This document shows positions 1 to 8,050 of a DNA stretch of 44,139 nt, piece after piece; the stretch's first letter is position 1; every line of letters begins with the position of its first letter. A model generated the notes under the pieces. It made no database searches, was not told the DNA's origin, and was given only the letters and a program-made list of their open reading frames with translations. Both the position numbers and the translations under genes were made by a program. Origin of the DNA: DASSJT01 sp035691065 (GTDB taxonomy: Bacteria > Actinomycetota > Actinomycetes > Actinomycetales > Dermatophilaceae); NCBI GenBank assembly GCA_035691065.1, contig DASSJT010000195.1, positions 1 to 44,139 of the forward strand, given 5' to 3'.

Positions 1-108
1 GGCGAGGCGACGCGGTTGGCCTACATGACCGACGAGGCGGTCGAGGGCCGTGACCAGTTCCTCCAGAAGCGCGACCCGGACTGGTCGCCCTTCCCGTGGT
101 ACTTCTGA
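1..108 (+). CDS. menB: 1,4-dihydroxy-2-naphthoyl-CoA synthase, C-terminal end (partial)
   Basis: The window opens inside this gene. Only the last 35 residues are present, ending in EGRDQFLQKRDPDWSPFPWY-F and a TGA stop. The RDPDWSPFPWYF ending is the typical C-terminus of MenB, the crotonase-fold enzyme that closes the second ring of the menaquinone head group from o-succinylbenzoyl-CoA. The following menE and menA on the same strand support the assignment. The catalytic core lies outside the window, so activity cannot be judged. Confidence 0.85.
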   Translation, partial: GEATRLAYMTDEAVEGRDQFLQKRDPDWSPFPWYF

Positions 109-170
109 GTCCCGACGACTGCGCCCGCGGCCCGTCCGACCTTCCGCAAAGCCCCTCGCGAGCTCCTTCT

Positions 171-221
171 AGCCCTGCCTCACGAGCCCTGCCTCACAAG
201 CCCTGCCTCGTCAGCCCTGCC
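171..221. repeat. 14-bp tandem repeat, about 3.6 copies (AGCCCTGCCTCAC-like)
   Basis: Three 14-base units beginning AGCCCTGCCT, starting at 171, 185 and 199, are followed by a partial fourth at 213. They differ only in the last few bases. The repeat lies between the convergent ends of menB and the hemerythrin-like gene and includes that gene's stop codon. Similar GCCCTGCC-rich DNA lies at 14790-14880 and 39133-39208. Confidence 0.7.
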
Positions 222-663
222 CGCCGATGTCCACCTCGAACGCCTCGTAGACCAGGTCGGAGCCCTTCTGCCGGTGGCGGACCAGCCGGCCCATGAGCGT
301 GGTGAGCTCCTCACGGAAGGCCGGCAGGTCGGCGGTGGTGCCGCCGTGCTCGAGCACGGCGAGGTAGGCGTTGATCGCCTCCCCGAGGCTGACATGCTCC
401 TCGGCCAGCCGGTCGACCGCACCGCACAGCCGGGGCGACCCGCGGCGCACGCTCTCGTAGAGTCCGCCCGGTCCTTCGGTCAGGGCCACATGGTCGCGGA
501 AGTCATGCTCCAGCTCCGCCATAGCGGCCCGGACCCGTTCCCGCCAGGCACCGCCCTTCGCAATGGGCGACTCGAGCGCGCAGTCGACCGCGGCCACCGC
601 ATCGCGCAGCTCAGCACGATGGGCGCGGACGCGCTGCATGTAGCTGGCGAACTCCGCCTCCAC
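211..663 (-). CDS. Hemerythrin-like helical-domain protein
   Basis: This is a mostly helical protein of about 150 residues. It carries spaced His and Glu residues (RAHRAEL near the N-terminus, then HDFRDHVALTE, EEHVSLGEAI and RLVRHRQKGSDLVYEAF) in the pattern of hemerythrin-like domains, which bind a di-iron centre or sense oxygen and redox state. The iron ligands cannot be assigned with certainty. The frame is open much further upstream, so the start is unclear. I use GTG at 663 after a weak AGG; GTG at 699 and ATG at 639 are alternatives. It is divergent from menE, and its stop falls inside a short tandem repeat. Confidence 0.5.
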   Translation of the reverse strand: MEAEFASYMQRVRAHRAELRDAVAAVDCALESPIAKGGAWRERVRAAMAELEHDFRDHVALTEGPGGLYESVRRGSPRLCGAVDRLAEEHVSLGEAINAYLAVLEHGGTTADLPAFREELTTLMGRLVRHRQKGSDLVYEAFEVDIGGQG

Positions 664-766
664 GACCCTATGGTCGGCCCACTTCGGGCCGGCGTCCACT
701 CCTGAGCCGCCAGCCGTCCCGAGCGCAGCCCCAGACCGCCCGGCGACCGCGTGACAGCATGGCCGG

Positions 767-1927
767 GTGACCGCCACGCCGGCCCTGCGCCCCCTGCCCG
801 TACCAGCGGGCGAGGCCGTCCTCGGGCTGCTCGGACCGCTCGCCGAGGCGCTCGCAGGAGGCACACCCCTGATGCCGTATGCCGTGGGCACGCCGGTCCC
901 GGTCCCGTCCGCGACCCCGCTTCGTGGCACCGCCCTGGTCGTGGGCACCAGCGGGTCGACAGGACGTCCCAAGCTCGCCATGCTCGCGCCCACAGCCCTG
1001 CTGACCAGCGCAAACGCGACTCACGAGGTGCTCGGCGGGCCGGGGCAGTGGCTCTTGCCGATGCCGGCTCATCACATCGCCGGCCTCCAGGTGCTGGTCC
1101 GCTCGATCGCAGCCGGGACGACCCCCGAGGTGCAGGACCTGGCGAACGGCTTCACCCCGGCTGGCTTCGTCGCCGCGACCACGCGCCTGACCGCAGCCCG
1201 CCGTTACACGGCGCTGGTCCCGACACAGCTTGCCCGCCTCGTGGCCGACCCCGCGGCTGCAGCCGCCCTGACGTGCTACGACGCGGTACTGGTGGGCGGG
1301 GCCGCCACCTCGCCCGCGCTGCTGCGGCAGGCCGAGGCCGCGGGGGTCACGGCCGTCACCACCTACGGCATGAGCGAGACCGCCGGTGGCTGCGTCTACG
1401 CGGGCCGTCCGCTCCCGTGCTCCCGGGTTCGGCTCTCCGACGACAGCCGGGTCCAGCTCGGCGGGGAGACCCTCGCGCTGGGATACCTCGGAGACCCTGA
1501 GCTGACCGCCCACGCGTTCACCACCGACCGTGACGGCAGTCGGTGGTTCACCACTGACGACGTCGGCCACCAGGGCCGCGACGGTCGCTGGCACGTCGAC
1601 GGCAGGGTCGACGACCTGATCAACACCGGAGGCCTGAAGGTCGCACCCCGGGTGGTCGAGGAGGCGATCGCCGAGCACCTCCCGGAGGCGGCTGACGTCG
1701 TCGTCGTGGGCACCTCGGACCCCCAGTGGGGACAGGCCGTGAGCGCCGTCATCGTGCTGCGAAACCTGGGCACCGAACCCACCCCCACGGTGAGCGACGT
1801 GCGGAGCCGGCTGCGCGGCATACTGCCTGACCATGCCCTGCCCCAGCGCCTCCTCGTGGTGCCCGCGATCCCCTTGCGAGGTCCCGGCAAACCCGATCGA
1901 GCAGCCGTCGCTGCGCTGTTCGCGTGA
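767..1927 (+). CDS. menE: o-Succinylbenzoate--CoA ligase
   Basis: This 386-residue member of the acyl-adenylate-forming family activates o-succinylbenzoate with ATP and CoA, giving the substrate of MenB. The ATP-binding loop TSGSTGRPK is at residues 61-69, the TTYGMSET motif at 198-205, and FTTDD plus GRVDDLINTGG at about 261-289. A PGKPDR segment near the end carries the likely catalytic lysine. It is short for a generic AMP ligase but normal for actinobacterial MenE. GTG at 767 is the start. The neighbours menB and menA confirm the menaquinone role. Confidence 0.88.
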   Translation: MTATPALRPLPVPAGEAVLGLLGPLAEALAGGTPLMPYAVGTPVPVPSATPLRGTALVVGTSGSTGRPKLAMLAPTALLTSANATHEVLGGPGQWLLPMPAHHIAGLQVLVRSIAAGTTPEVQDLANGFTPAGFVAATTRLTAARRYTALVPTQLARLVADPAAAAALTCYDAVLVGGAATSPALLRQAEAAGVTAVTTYGMSETAGGCVYAGRPLPCSRVRLSDDSRVQLGGETLALGYLGDPELTAHAFTTDRDGSRWFTTDDVGHQGRDGRWHVDGRVDDLINTGGLKVAPRVVEEAIAEHLPEAADVVVVGTSDPQWGQAVSAVIVLRNLGTEPTPTVSDVRSRLRGILPDHALPQRLLVVPAIPLRGPGKPDRAAVAALFA

Positions 1928-1939
1928 GAGCATGGGGGT

Positions 1940-2203
1940 ATGCCCCGCGTCCTGCTCACCGTCCTGATCGTGGCGCTGACGGTCTATGCGGCCGTGGACT
2001 CCGTACAGGCCGACGAGAGCCAAATCCGCAACCTCCCCAAGCTGGTGTGGGTCGTCCTGATCCTGCTGTTCCCGATCGCCGGGCCTGCCACGTGGTTCAT
2101 CGCCGGGCGCCCCACAGCCCTGTCCGACCGCTGGCCGAGCCGCCGCCCGCAAGGGCCGCCCCGCGGTCCTGACGACGACCCCGACTTCTTGCGCAAGCTG
2201 TAG
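1940..2203 (+). CDS. Small PLDc_N-domain membrane protein
   Basis: This 87-residue protein has two hydrophobic segments (about residues 3-20 and 32-52). The pair is separated by a charged stretch and followed by a proline- and arginine-rich tail ending in DPDFLRKL. The KLVWVVLILLFPIAGPATWF segment matches the PLDc_N (phospholipase D N-terminal) small-protein family common in actinobacteria. No phospholipase HKD motif is present, so it is not an enzyme by itself. Its molecular function is unknown. It sits 12 bases after menE and 19 before menA, probably in the same transcript. Confidence 0.75.
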   Translation: MPRVLLTVLIVALTVYAAVDSVQADESQIRNLPKLVWVVLILLFPIAGPATWFIAGRPTALSDRWPSRRPQGPPRGPDDDPDFLRKL

Positions 2204-2222
2204 GACCCATAGCCTCTGGGCC

Positions 2223-3098
2223 ATGGCCACACCCGCCCAGTGGGTCGCGGGCGCCCGCCCGCGAACGCTCCCCGCCGCCGTCGCCCCGGTCATCCTCGGC
2301 ACGGGAGCGGCCGCAGCCCTCGACCGCGGCAGCGCGGGTTTCGCCATCCTGGCCCTGGTCGTCGCGGTGAGCCTCCAGGTCGGGGTCAACTACGCCAACG
2401 ACTACAGCGACGGCATCCGCGGCACCGACGAGGCACGGGTCGGGCCGGTCCGCCTGGTCGGCCAGCACCTCGCCCGGCCGGAGAACGTGCGCATCGCCGC
2501 GTTCGCCGCGTTCGGCTTCGCTGCCCTGGCCGGCCTCGCCCTCGTGGCGCTGTCGGGTGCCTGGCTGATGATCCTGCTCGGGATCCTCGCCATCCTGGCT
2601 GCCTGGCGCTACACCGGCGGTGACAACCCCTACGGTTACCGCGGCCTCGGTGAGGTCTACGTCTTCGTGTTCTTCGGGCTGGTGGCGACCCTCGGCACGC
2701 TCTACACCCAGGCGCTCCGGCTCAGCTGGCCCGGCCTGTTCGGCGCCGTGGGGGTCGGCTCCATCGCGTCGGCGCTGCTCGTGGCCAACAACCTGCGCGA
2801 CATCCCCACCGACACGATGAGCGGCAAGCGGACCCTTGCGGTGCGGCTGGGCGAGCGCCGGACCCGGCTGCTCTACCTCGGGCTCGTCGCTGTCGCGCTC
2901 GTCTGCGTGCTGGTCGTCGGCGCCTGGTGGCACCGCTGGGTGCTGTTGTCGCTGCTCGCGTTCGGCCTCACGGTCGGGCCGGCCCGCCGGATCTGGTCGA
3001 GTGCGACCGGCCGCGACCTCGTCCCCGTCCTTGCCGGCACCGGGCTGTTCGAGCTCGCCTACGCGGTGCTGTTCGGGATCGGGCTGGCGGCAGGCTGA
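2223..3098 (+). CDS. menA: 1,4-Dihydroxy-2-naphthoate polyprenyltransferase
   Basis: This 291-residue integral membrane prenyltransferase of the UbiA superfamily attaches the isoprenoid tail to dihydroxynaphthoate, giving demethylmenaquinone. The Asp-rich motif NYANDYSDGIRGTD at residues 56-69 binds the Mg-diphosphate of the prenyl donor. A second motif, NNLRDIPTDTMSGKRT, lies in the middle of the protein. About eight hydrophobic helices are visible. The ATG at 2223 follows the small membrane gene closely. It converges on the DUF4229 gene 30 bases away. Confidence 0.92.
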   Translation: MATPAQWVAGARPRTLPAAVAPVILGTGAAAALDRGSAGFAILALVVAVSLQVGVNYANDYSDGIRGTDEARVGPVRLVGQHLARPENVRIAAFAAFGFAALAGLALVALSGAWLMILLGILAILAAWRYTGGDNPYGYRGLGEVYVFVFFGLVATLGTLYTQALRLSWPGLFGAVGVGSIASALLVANNLRDIPTDTMSGKRTLAVRLGERRTRLLYLGLVAVALVCVLVVGAWWHRWVLLSLLAFGLTVGPARRIWSSATGRDLVPVLAGTGLFELAYAVLFGIGLAAG

Positions 3099-3100
3099 CC

Positions 3101-3126
3101 GCCCGAGGCCCGCGGCCTGGCCGGGC
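3101..3126. terminator. Possible bidirectional hairpin between menA and the DUF4229 gene
   Basis: GCCCG at 3101-3105 can pair with CGGGC at 3122-3126. An inner GGCC/GGCC pair lies between them. This imperfect GC-rich hairpin fills the gap between two convergent genes and lacks a T-tract, so it is only a candidate terminator. Confidence 0.3.
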
Positions 3127-3128
3127 GC

Positions 3129-3404
3129 TCAGCGGTAGTCTGCGCGGCCCTCGTTCTCGGCGTCCTCGGCCTGCTCGTCGTTGACGGCGGCACGGACTGC
3201 GCGCCGCCGCTCGAGCCGTTCGGCGAGCTCGCGGCTGTACTGCTCGCGGAGCGGGCGCAGCGCGAAGTAGGAGATCAGGAGCGACAGCAGGGCCGAGCCG
3301 AGGAGCAGGATGAGCTGCTCGTCGCGGCTGCGCAGCCCCAGCAGCCAGAGCAGGCCGAGGCAGCCGAAGAAGATCAGCAGGCGCAGGATCGAGTAGCGGA
3401 CCAT
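3129..3404 (-). CDS. DUF4229 small membrane protein
   Basis: This 91-residue protein starts MVRYSILRLLIFFG, has two hydrophobic helices (about 5-25 and 31-49), and has a charged tail rich in Arg, Glu and Ala. This layout matches the actinobacterial DUF4229 family, whose function is unknown. It starts 5 bases after the ccsB stop, at the end of the cytochrome c maturation run, so it may be co-expressed with it. ATG 3404 is chosen because upstream sequence in this frame is antisense to ccsB. Confidence 0.8.
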   Translation of the reverse strand: MVRYSILRLLIFFGCLGLLWLLGLRSRDEQLILLLGSALLSLLISYFALRPLREQYSRELAERLERRRAVRAAVNDEQAEDAENEGRADYR

Positions 3405-3409
3405 GCGGC

Positions 3410-4381
3410 TCAGAGCCCCGAGTAGCTGTGCTGGCCAACGAAGAACACGTTGACCACGCCGTAGTTGACCAGGACGCACCCGTAGCCGGCGAGCGCGATG
3501 AGGCTGGCGCTGCGGCGGCTCCACCCGCTGGTCGCGCGGGCGTGGAGGTATGCCGCGTAGACGACCCAGATCACGAAGGTCCAGACCTCCTTGGGGTCCC
3601 AGTTCCAGTACGAGCCCCAGGCCTGGCGCGCCCAGATCGCACCCGCGATGAGCGTGAAGCTCCACAGCGGGAAGGCGATGATGTGCAGGCCGTAGCCGAG
3701 TCGCTCGAGCGCCGCCGCTGGGGGCAGGCTGTTCATGAACGAGCGGCGGCCGCCCGCCTCGACGCGCTCCTGCCACAGGTACAGCGCACTGACCGCAGCG
3801 CCGAGGGTGAACAGGGCCACCGAGAGGGTCGCCACGGTGACGTGGATGACCAGCCAGTAGCTGCGCAGCGAGGGCATCAGCTCGGAGGCCTCGGTGTACC
3901 AGACCGTCAGGGCCAGCCCGAGCACCAGGAGGACGGGGGTCACGACGAACAGGCCGAGCCACCGCACGTCCCGCCGCGTCGACCAGGCCGAGAAGGCCAT
4001 GATGACGAGCATCGAGGCGAACACCGCGAACTCGAACATGTTGCCCAGCGGCCAACGGTGGACCGAGGCGCCGCGCAGGGCAACCGAGGCGATGAGCAGG
4101 AAGCCGGCCAGCCAGGTCAGCGATCCCGCGATGCCCGCTGCCTTCGCCCCCGAGCGGGACCGCGCCTGCGGCGTCGGGGGTTCGGAGCCCGCCGCGTCAG
4201 AGGGCGCCGGCACCCCACCGGCCATCGCCGGCTCGGCCACCACCGCGCGCTCGCCCGCCGCAGCCCGGGCCGGCACCAGCCGGGCCAGGTAGACGGCATA
4301 CCCCAGCATCGCCAGGGTGAGGACCACCATGGCCGACACCAGGCTGTAGTTGGCGTAGCCCGCCAGGGTCTGGTCGGTCAT
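3410..4381 (-). CDS. ccsB: Cytochrome c biogenesis protein CcsB (heme handling, ResC-type)
   Basis: This 323-residue polytopic membrane protein works with ResB in System II cytochrome c maturation, moving heme across the membrane and presenting it to apocytochrome c. The diagnostic tryptophan-rich WWD-type motif reads WGSYWNWDPKE at about residues 255-265. Conserved histidines such as H180 flank it in the family pattern. An extra low-complexity Ala/Pro segment at about 40-75 separates the first helix from the core. Its ATG overlaps the resB stop as ATGA, so translation is probably coupled. Confidence 0.92.
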   Translation of the reverse strand: MTDQTLAGYANYSLVSAMVVLTLAMLGYAVYLARLVPARAAAGERAVVAEPAMAGGVPAPSDAAGSEPPTPQARSRSGAKAAGIAGSLTWLAGFLLIASVALRGASVHRWPLGNMFEFAVFASMLVIMAFSAWSTRRDVRWLGLFVVTPVLLVLGLALTVWYTEASELMPSLRSYWLVIHVTVATLSVALFTLGAAVSALYLWQERVEAGGRRSFMNSLPPAAALERLGYGLHIIAFPLWSFTLIAGAIWARQAWGSYWNWDPKEVWTFVIWVVYAAYLHARATSGWSRRSASLIALAGYGCVLVNYGVVNVFFVGQHSYSGL

Positions 4382-6000
4382 CGCTTCTCCTGCGTTCGTT
4401 GCGTCATCGTGTCGAGCAGCCCCTGCAGCACCTGCTCCAGGCGCTCGCCCAGGGCGACGTCGTCGTCCTTGGACAGGCCTGCGACGGTCACCACGGTACG
4501 ACCCCGGTCGGCCTCGGACGCAGCCACCCTGACGAACACCCGGCGCCGCTTGACGACCAGCGACGCGACCAGCCCGGCGAGGGCGAGCAGGGCGCTCCAG
4601 AGGGTGAGCCACTTCCCGGGGTCGCTGCGCACCGACAGCCCGGCGAACCGCTCGACGCCGTCGAAGGTGATGCTGCCTCGGCCGCCGGGCAGCTGCACGG
4701 TCTTGCCGGGCTCGAGCCAGATGCGCAGGGGCTGGCCCTTGTCGTTCTTGACCTGCGTGAGCTGCTCGGTGTCGAGGGTGTAGACCGACTGCGGCCGGCC
4801 GCTGGGGAACAGCTCGCCCTCGTAGAGCCCGAGCGCGAGGGCCGGCCTGCGGGCGTCGGGGAAGATCGAGGTCGGGCCCAGCTCCGGGTCGATGACCGCC
4901 GTCGGGAGGAACAGCCCGAAGAAGCCCAGCTGCCTGGGCTGGGCGCCTGCGACCTTGACCGCGCCCACCGACTTGTAGTTGTTGTCCTGCGCCAGGAACG
5001 GCGTGGCGTCGTGGTAGACCACGGCACCGGTCGAGTCACGCACCGTGATGACCGGCGCGTAGCCGTTGCCGAGCAGGAACACGGTGGCGCCGCGCATCTC
5101 GAGCGGGTGGTTGACCTTGACGGTCGCGGCCCGAGAGGCGTCGCCCGGCTGGTCGACGACGGTGGTGTATGCCGTGAAGTCACGTGGCGCCCCGAACTGG
5201 CCGCGCCCGGTGGTCGTGTCCTCGAAGGTGGCGTCGAGCCGGTTCACGGTCACGGTGAACGGCGTGAGCTTCCCGGGGTCGACCCAGGGTCCCGGGCTGA
5301 AGGTGTCGAACCGCGAGAGGGTGTTGGCGAACGTCTGGCCGACCGGCACGATCACGTCGCCCTTCCACCCCAGCAGGTGGCCCCAGGCGACGCCGACGAT
5401 GACCAGGATCAGAGCCAGGTGGAAGGCGAGGTTGCCGGTCTCCTTGAGGTAGCCGGCCTCGGCGGAGACCGACTCGCCGTCGGCGCTCTCGCGATGGCCG
5501 ACGACGCGGAACCGCTTGCCCCGCAGCGCAGTCCGTGCTGCGTCGAGGACGTCGTCCCTGATGTCGTCGACCACGCCCTCGACCTCGGCGGAGCGGTGCT
5601 CGGGCAGGCGGTCGAGTCGCCTCGGAGCGCGCGGCGGCCGCGAGCGCAGCGCCTTCCAGTGGGCTCTGGAGCGGGGCAGCACGCACCCTACGAGGGAGAT
5701 GAACAGGAGGAGGTAGATCGCCGAGAACCAGGGCGACGCGTAGACCTCGAAGAAGCCGAGACGGTCCAGCCACGGCCCAGTGGTTGCGTGCTGGGCGATG
5801 TAGTCGGCGGTGCGGGCCGCGTCGATGCTGCGCTGCGGCCAGATCGAGCCGGGGACCGCTCCCACTGCCAGGAGCAGCAGCAGGAACAGCGCGGTGCGCA
5901 TGCTGGTGAGCTGGCGCCAGGCCCAGCGCAGCGACCCGACAGGGCCCAGCCGGGGCTGGGTGATCGTGTCGGGCTGGGTGGTCAGCACGTCGTTCGCCAT
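4378..6000 (-). CDS. resB: Cytochrome c biogenesis protein ResB
   Basis: This 540-residue protein is the System II partner of CcsB. The N-terminal half has three hydrophobic helices, with the typical LTSMRTALFLLLLLAVGAVPGS region early on and a fourth near FHLALILVIVGVAWGH. A large extracytoplasmic domain follows, then a last helix near residues 475-495 (LWSALLALAGLVASLVV). It lies between ccdA and ccsB. There are 41 bases between the ccdA stop and its ATG, the widest internal gap from ccdA onwards. Confidence 0.92.
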   Translation of the reverse strand: MANDVLTTQPDTITQPRLGPVGSLRWAWRQLTSMRTALFLLLLLAVGAVPGSIWPQRSIDAARTADYIAQHATTGPWLDRLGFFEVYASPWFSAIYLLLFISLVGCVLPRSRAHWKALRSRPPRAPRRLDRLPEHRSAEVEGVVDDIRDDVLDAARTALRGKRFRVVGHRESADGESVSAEAGYLKETGNLAFHLALILVIVGVAWGHLLGWKGDVIVPVGQTFANTLSRFDTFSPGPWVDPGKLTPFTVTVNRLDATFEDTTTGRGQFGAPRDFTAYTTVVDQPGDASRAATVKVNHPLEMRGATVFLLGNGYAPVITVRDSTGAVVYHDATPFLAQDNNYKSVGAVKVAGAQPRQLGFFGLFLPTAVIDPELGPTSIFPDARRPALALGLYEGELFPSGRPQSVYTLDTEQLTQVKNDKGQPLRIWLEPGKTVQLPGGRGSITFDGVERFAGLSVRSDPGKWLTLWSALLALAGLVASLVVKRRRVFVRVAASEADRGRTVVTVAGLSKDDDVALGERLEQVLQGLLDTMTQRTQEKR

Positions 6001-6041
6001 GTCAGATCGCCGCGTCCCATCGCCGAGTCAGAGCGGCCATG

Positions 6042-6794
6042 TCAGATCACCGTCGTGAACGACGAGACCAGCCGGGTCTGGAGCCCGCGCATCCAGTCCT
6101 CCCACACACCGGTCAGCAGGAGCAGGCCCACCGCGAGCAGCAGCGCTCCTCCGAACACCTGGATCCCCCGCTGGTGCCGCCGCAGCCAGCTCGTGACGGG
6201 CCCGAGGCGGGAGTAGCCGCCAGCGATCAGCAGGAACGGCACCCCGAGGCCGAGGGAGTACGCGACGGCGAGGACCACGCCGCGGGTCACGGCGTCCTGG
6301 TTGCCCGTGGTGGTGGCGAGGGTCAGCACCGCGCCGAGCGTAGGCCCGGTGCACGGCGCCCAGCCGAGGCCGAAGACCGCCCCGAGCAGCGGCGCGCCCG
6401 CCAGGCCGGTAGCCGGCCGCAGGCTGGCCTTGAGCGTTCGCTGGGTGCCGAGGCCCAGGAACGCCAGCGCCATCACGACGACGACCGCGCCGCCGACCCG
6501 CATCAGCACGGCCCGGTGCTCGAGGAGGGCGGCCCCGACCGTCGCCAGGAACGCGGTGACCAGGATGAACACGACGGAGAAGCCGAGCACGAAGAGCAGG
6601 GCGCCCACGAACATCCGACTGCGGGACCGCCGCTCGAGGGCCACGTCGCTGAGCCCGGTCACGTAGCCGAGGAAGCCGGGCACGAGCGGGAGCACGCAGG
6701 GGGAGGCGAACGACACCAGGCCGGCGAGGAGCGCCACGGCGAGCGCGACCGGGAGTGCTCCGGACGTGACGGTGTCGACGAGGTCGGCGGGCAT
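6042..6794 (-). CDS. ccdA: Cytochrome c biogenesis protein CcdA (thiol electron carrier)
   Basis: This 250-residue protein has about six membrane helices. The two redox cysteines are C33 in SPCVLPLVPG and C148 in FGLGWAPCTG. CcdA passes electrons from cytoplasmic thioredoxin to extracytoplasmic thiol proteins that keep apocytochrome cysteines reduced. The tlpA-like gene 3 bases upstream is the obvious partner. The ATG at 6794 gives the family's normal length and keeps the first helix intact. Confidence 0.93.
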   Translation of the reverse strand: MPADLVDTVTSGALPVALAVALLAGLVSFASPCVLPLVPGFLGYVTGLSDVALERRSRSRMFVGALLFVLGFSVVFILVTAFLATVGAALLEHRAVLMRVGGAVVVVMALAFLGLGTQRTLKASLRPATGLAGAPLLGAVFGLGWAPCTGPTLGAVLTLATTTGNQDAVTRGVVLAVAYSLGLGVPFLLIAGGYSRLGPVTSWLRRHQRGIQVFGGALLLAVGLLLLTGVWEDWMRGLQTRLVSSFTTVI

Positions 6795-6797
6795 GTC

Positions 6798-7391
6798 TCA
6801 GGCGGCCGACTCGGCCAGCGTGTCTTCGACGAGGCCGGTCAGGGTGCTGGCCGTGACCGGTCCGCTGACCCGCGCCGCGATCCGGCCGGTGCGGTCGAGC
6901 ACCAGCGTCGTGGGCACGGTCGGCGCCTTCCCCTGCAGACCCAGGATCAGCACCCCGGACTCGTCGCTGAGCGAGGGGTACCCGAGCCCGTGGCGTTTCA
7001 TCGCGGCGAGCCCGCGGTCAGGATCCTCCCGGAAGTCGATGCCCAGGAACTGGACCGGCTTGCCCGGCCCCGAGAGCGACGACCAGGCCTTCTTGAGCTC
7101 GGGTGCCTCGGCTTCGCACGGGCCGCACCACGACCCCCACACGTTGACGACGACGACCGAGCTGCGGTAGTCGGCCAGGCTCAGCCGTATGCCGTCGACG
7201 GTGGTGCCGGACAGGCTCACGGGCCGCTGCCTCTGGTCGATGGCCACCTTCTCGACGCTGCCGTCGCCGGAGATGTACCCCTTGCGGGACCCGGACTTGG
7301 CCTGCGCCGCGATCGAGTTGGGGTCCTCGCCGCAGGCGCCGACCACCACCAGGGCCGCCGCGGCGAGCGCGGCGGCGACGCCACGCCTCAC
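6798..7391 (-). CDS. TlpA/ResA-family thiol-disulfide lipoprotein
   Basis: Read from GTG 7391, this is a 197-residue protein. Its lipoprotein signal peptide ends in the lipobox VGAC with the cysteine at residue 20. A thioredoxin fold follows, with active site WCGPC at 88-92 and a cis-Pro region TVPTTLVLD. It should sit on the outer face of the membrane and reduce apocytochrome c thiols with electrons from CcdA. The start overlaps the preceding stop as GTGA. The longer open frame upstream has no signal peptide at its N-terminus, so I reject it. Confidence 0.9.
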   Translation of the reverse strand: MRRGVAAALAAAALVVVGACGEDPNSIAAQAKSGSRKGYISGDGSVEKVAIDQRQRPVSLSGTTVDGIRLSLADYRSSVVVVNVWGSWCGPCEAEAPELKKAWSSLSGPGKPVQFLGIDFREDPDRGLAAMKRHGLGYPSLSDESGVLILGLQGKAPTVPTTLVLDRTGRIAARVSGPVTASTLTGLVEDTLAESAA

Positions 7392-8050
7392 GCCCCGACC
7401 GCCTTGCCGTGCACCAGGTGGAGGAGGGAACCGGCCGGCTCGCTGTAGGCGACCGACTCGAGCTCGTCGTCGGCATACGTCAGGGAGGTGAGCGACGCGA
7501 GCGTGCACTGGCGCTTGCGCGGGTCGTGCCACAGGCGGCGGCCGGTCAGGGCGTTGCGCGCGGTCCAGATGGGCAGCTGGTGGGAGACGATGACCGCCTC
7601 GTGGCCGTGCACCGCGCGGCGGGCGTCGTCGATGGCGGCGGTCATCCGGGCCGCGACGTGGGCGTAGGGCTCTCCCCAGGAGGGTTTGAACGGGTTCAGC
7701 ATGAGCGGGTAGAGCCTGGGCTGGCGGAAGATGCCCTGGCCGCCTGCGACGTTCAGGCCGGTGAAGTGGTTCTCGGCCTCGGTCACCCGGTCGTCGGTCA
7801 CGATCTCCAGGCCATGGGACTCCGCGATCGGCCTGGCCGTGTCCTGGGCCCGCGCGAGCGGCGAGGCCACGACGCGGGTGATGTCGTGGTCGACCAGGTG
7901 GTCGGCGACCACCTGGGCCATGCGGCGGCCGAGGTCGGACAGCTCATATCCCGGCAGCCGACCGTAGAGCACTCCGTCGGGGTTGTGCACCTCGCCGTGG
8001 CGCACGAGGTGCACCACGGTCCGGATCGGCTCTCCCACGGGCGCGGTCAT
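7388..8050 (-). CDS. Histidine phosphatase family protein
   Basis: This 220-residue protein belongs to the phosphoglycerate-mutase-like superfamily. The phospho-accepting RHGE motif is at residues 17-20. The second catalytic histidine is probably in VIVSHQLP. SPLARAQDTA is the usual substrate-pocket segment. The substrate cannot be told from sequence. The gene is coupled by ATGA overlap to hemL upstream and by GTGA to tlpA downstream. A phosphatase at this position is also found between hemL and the ccs genes in mycobacteria. Confidence 0.88.
   Translation of the reverse strand: MTAPVGEPIRTVVHLVRHGEVHNPDGVLYGRLPGYELSDLGRRMAQVVADHLVDHDITRVVASPLARAQDTARPIAESHGLEIVTDDRVTEAENHFTGLNVAGGQGIFRQPRLYPLMLNPFKPSWGEPYAHVAARMTAAIDDARRAVHGHEAVIVSHQLPIWTARNALTGRRLWHDPRKRQCTLASLTSLTYADDELESVAYSEPAGSLLHLVHGKAVGA

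Noticed and set aside
668..2389. A 573-codon open frame on the minus strand
   Set aside because: It is antisense to menE, the PLDc_N gene and menA, all with clear family motifs. Its protein is low-complexity Arg/Gly/Gln-rich, typical of GC-rich shadow frames.
4399..6216. A 605-codon open frame on the plus strand
   Set aside because: It is antisense to resB and has no recognisable domain or ribosome site.
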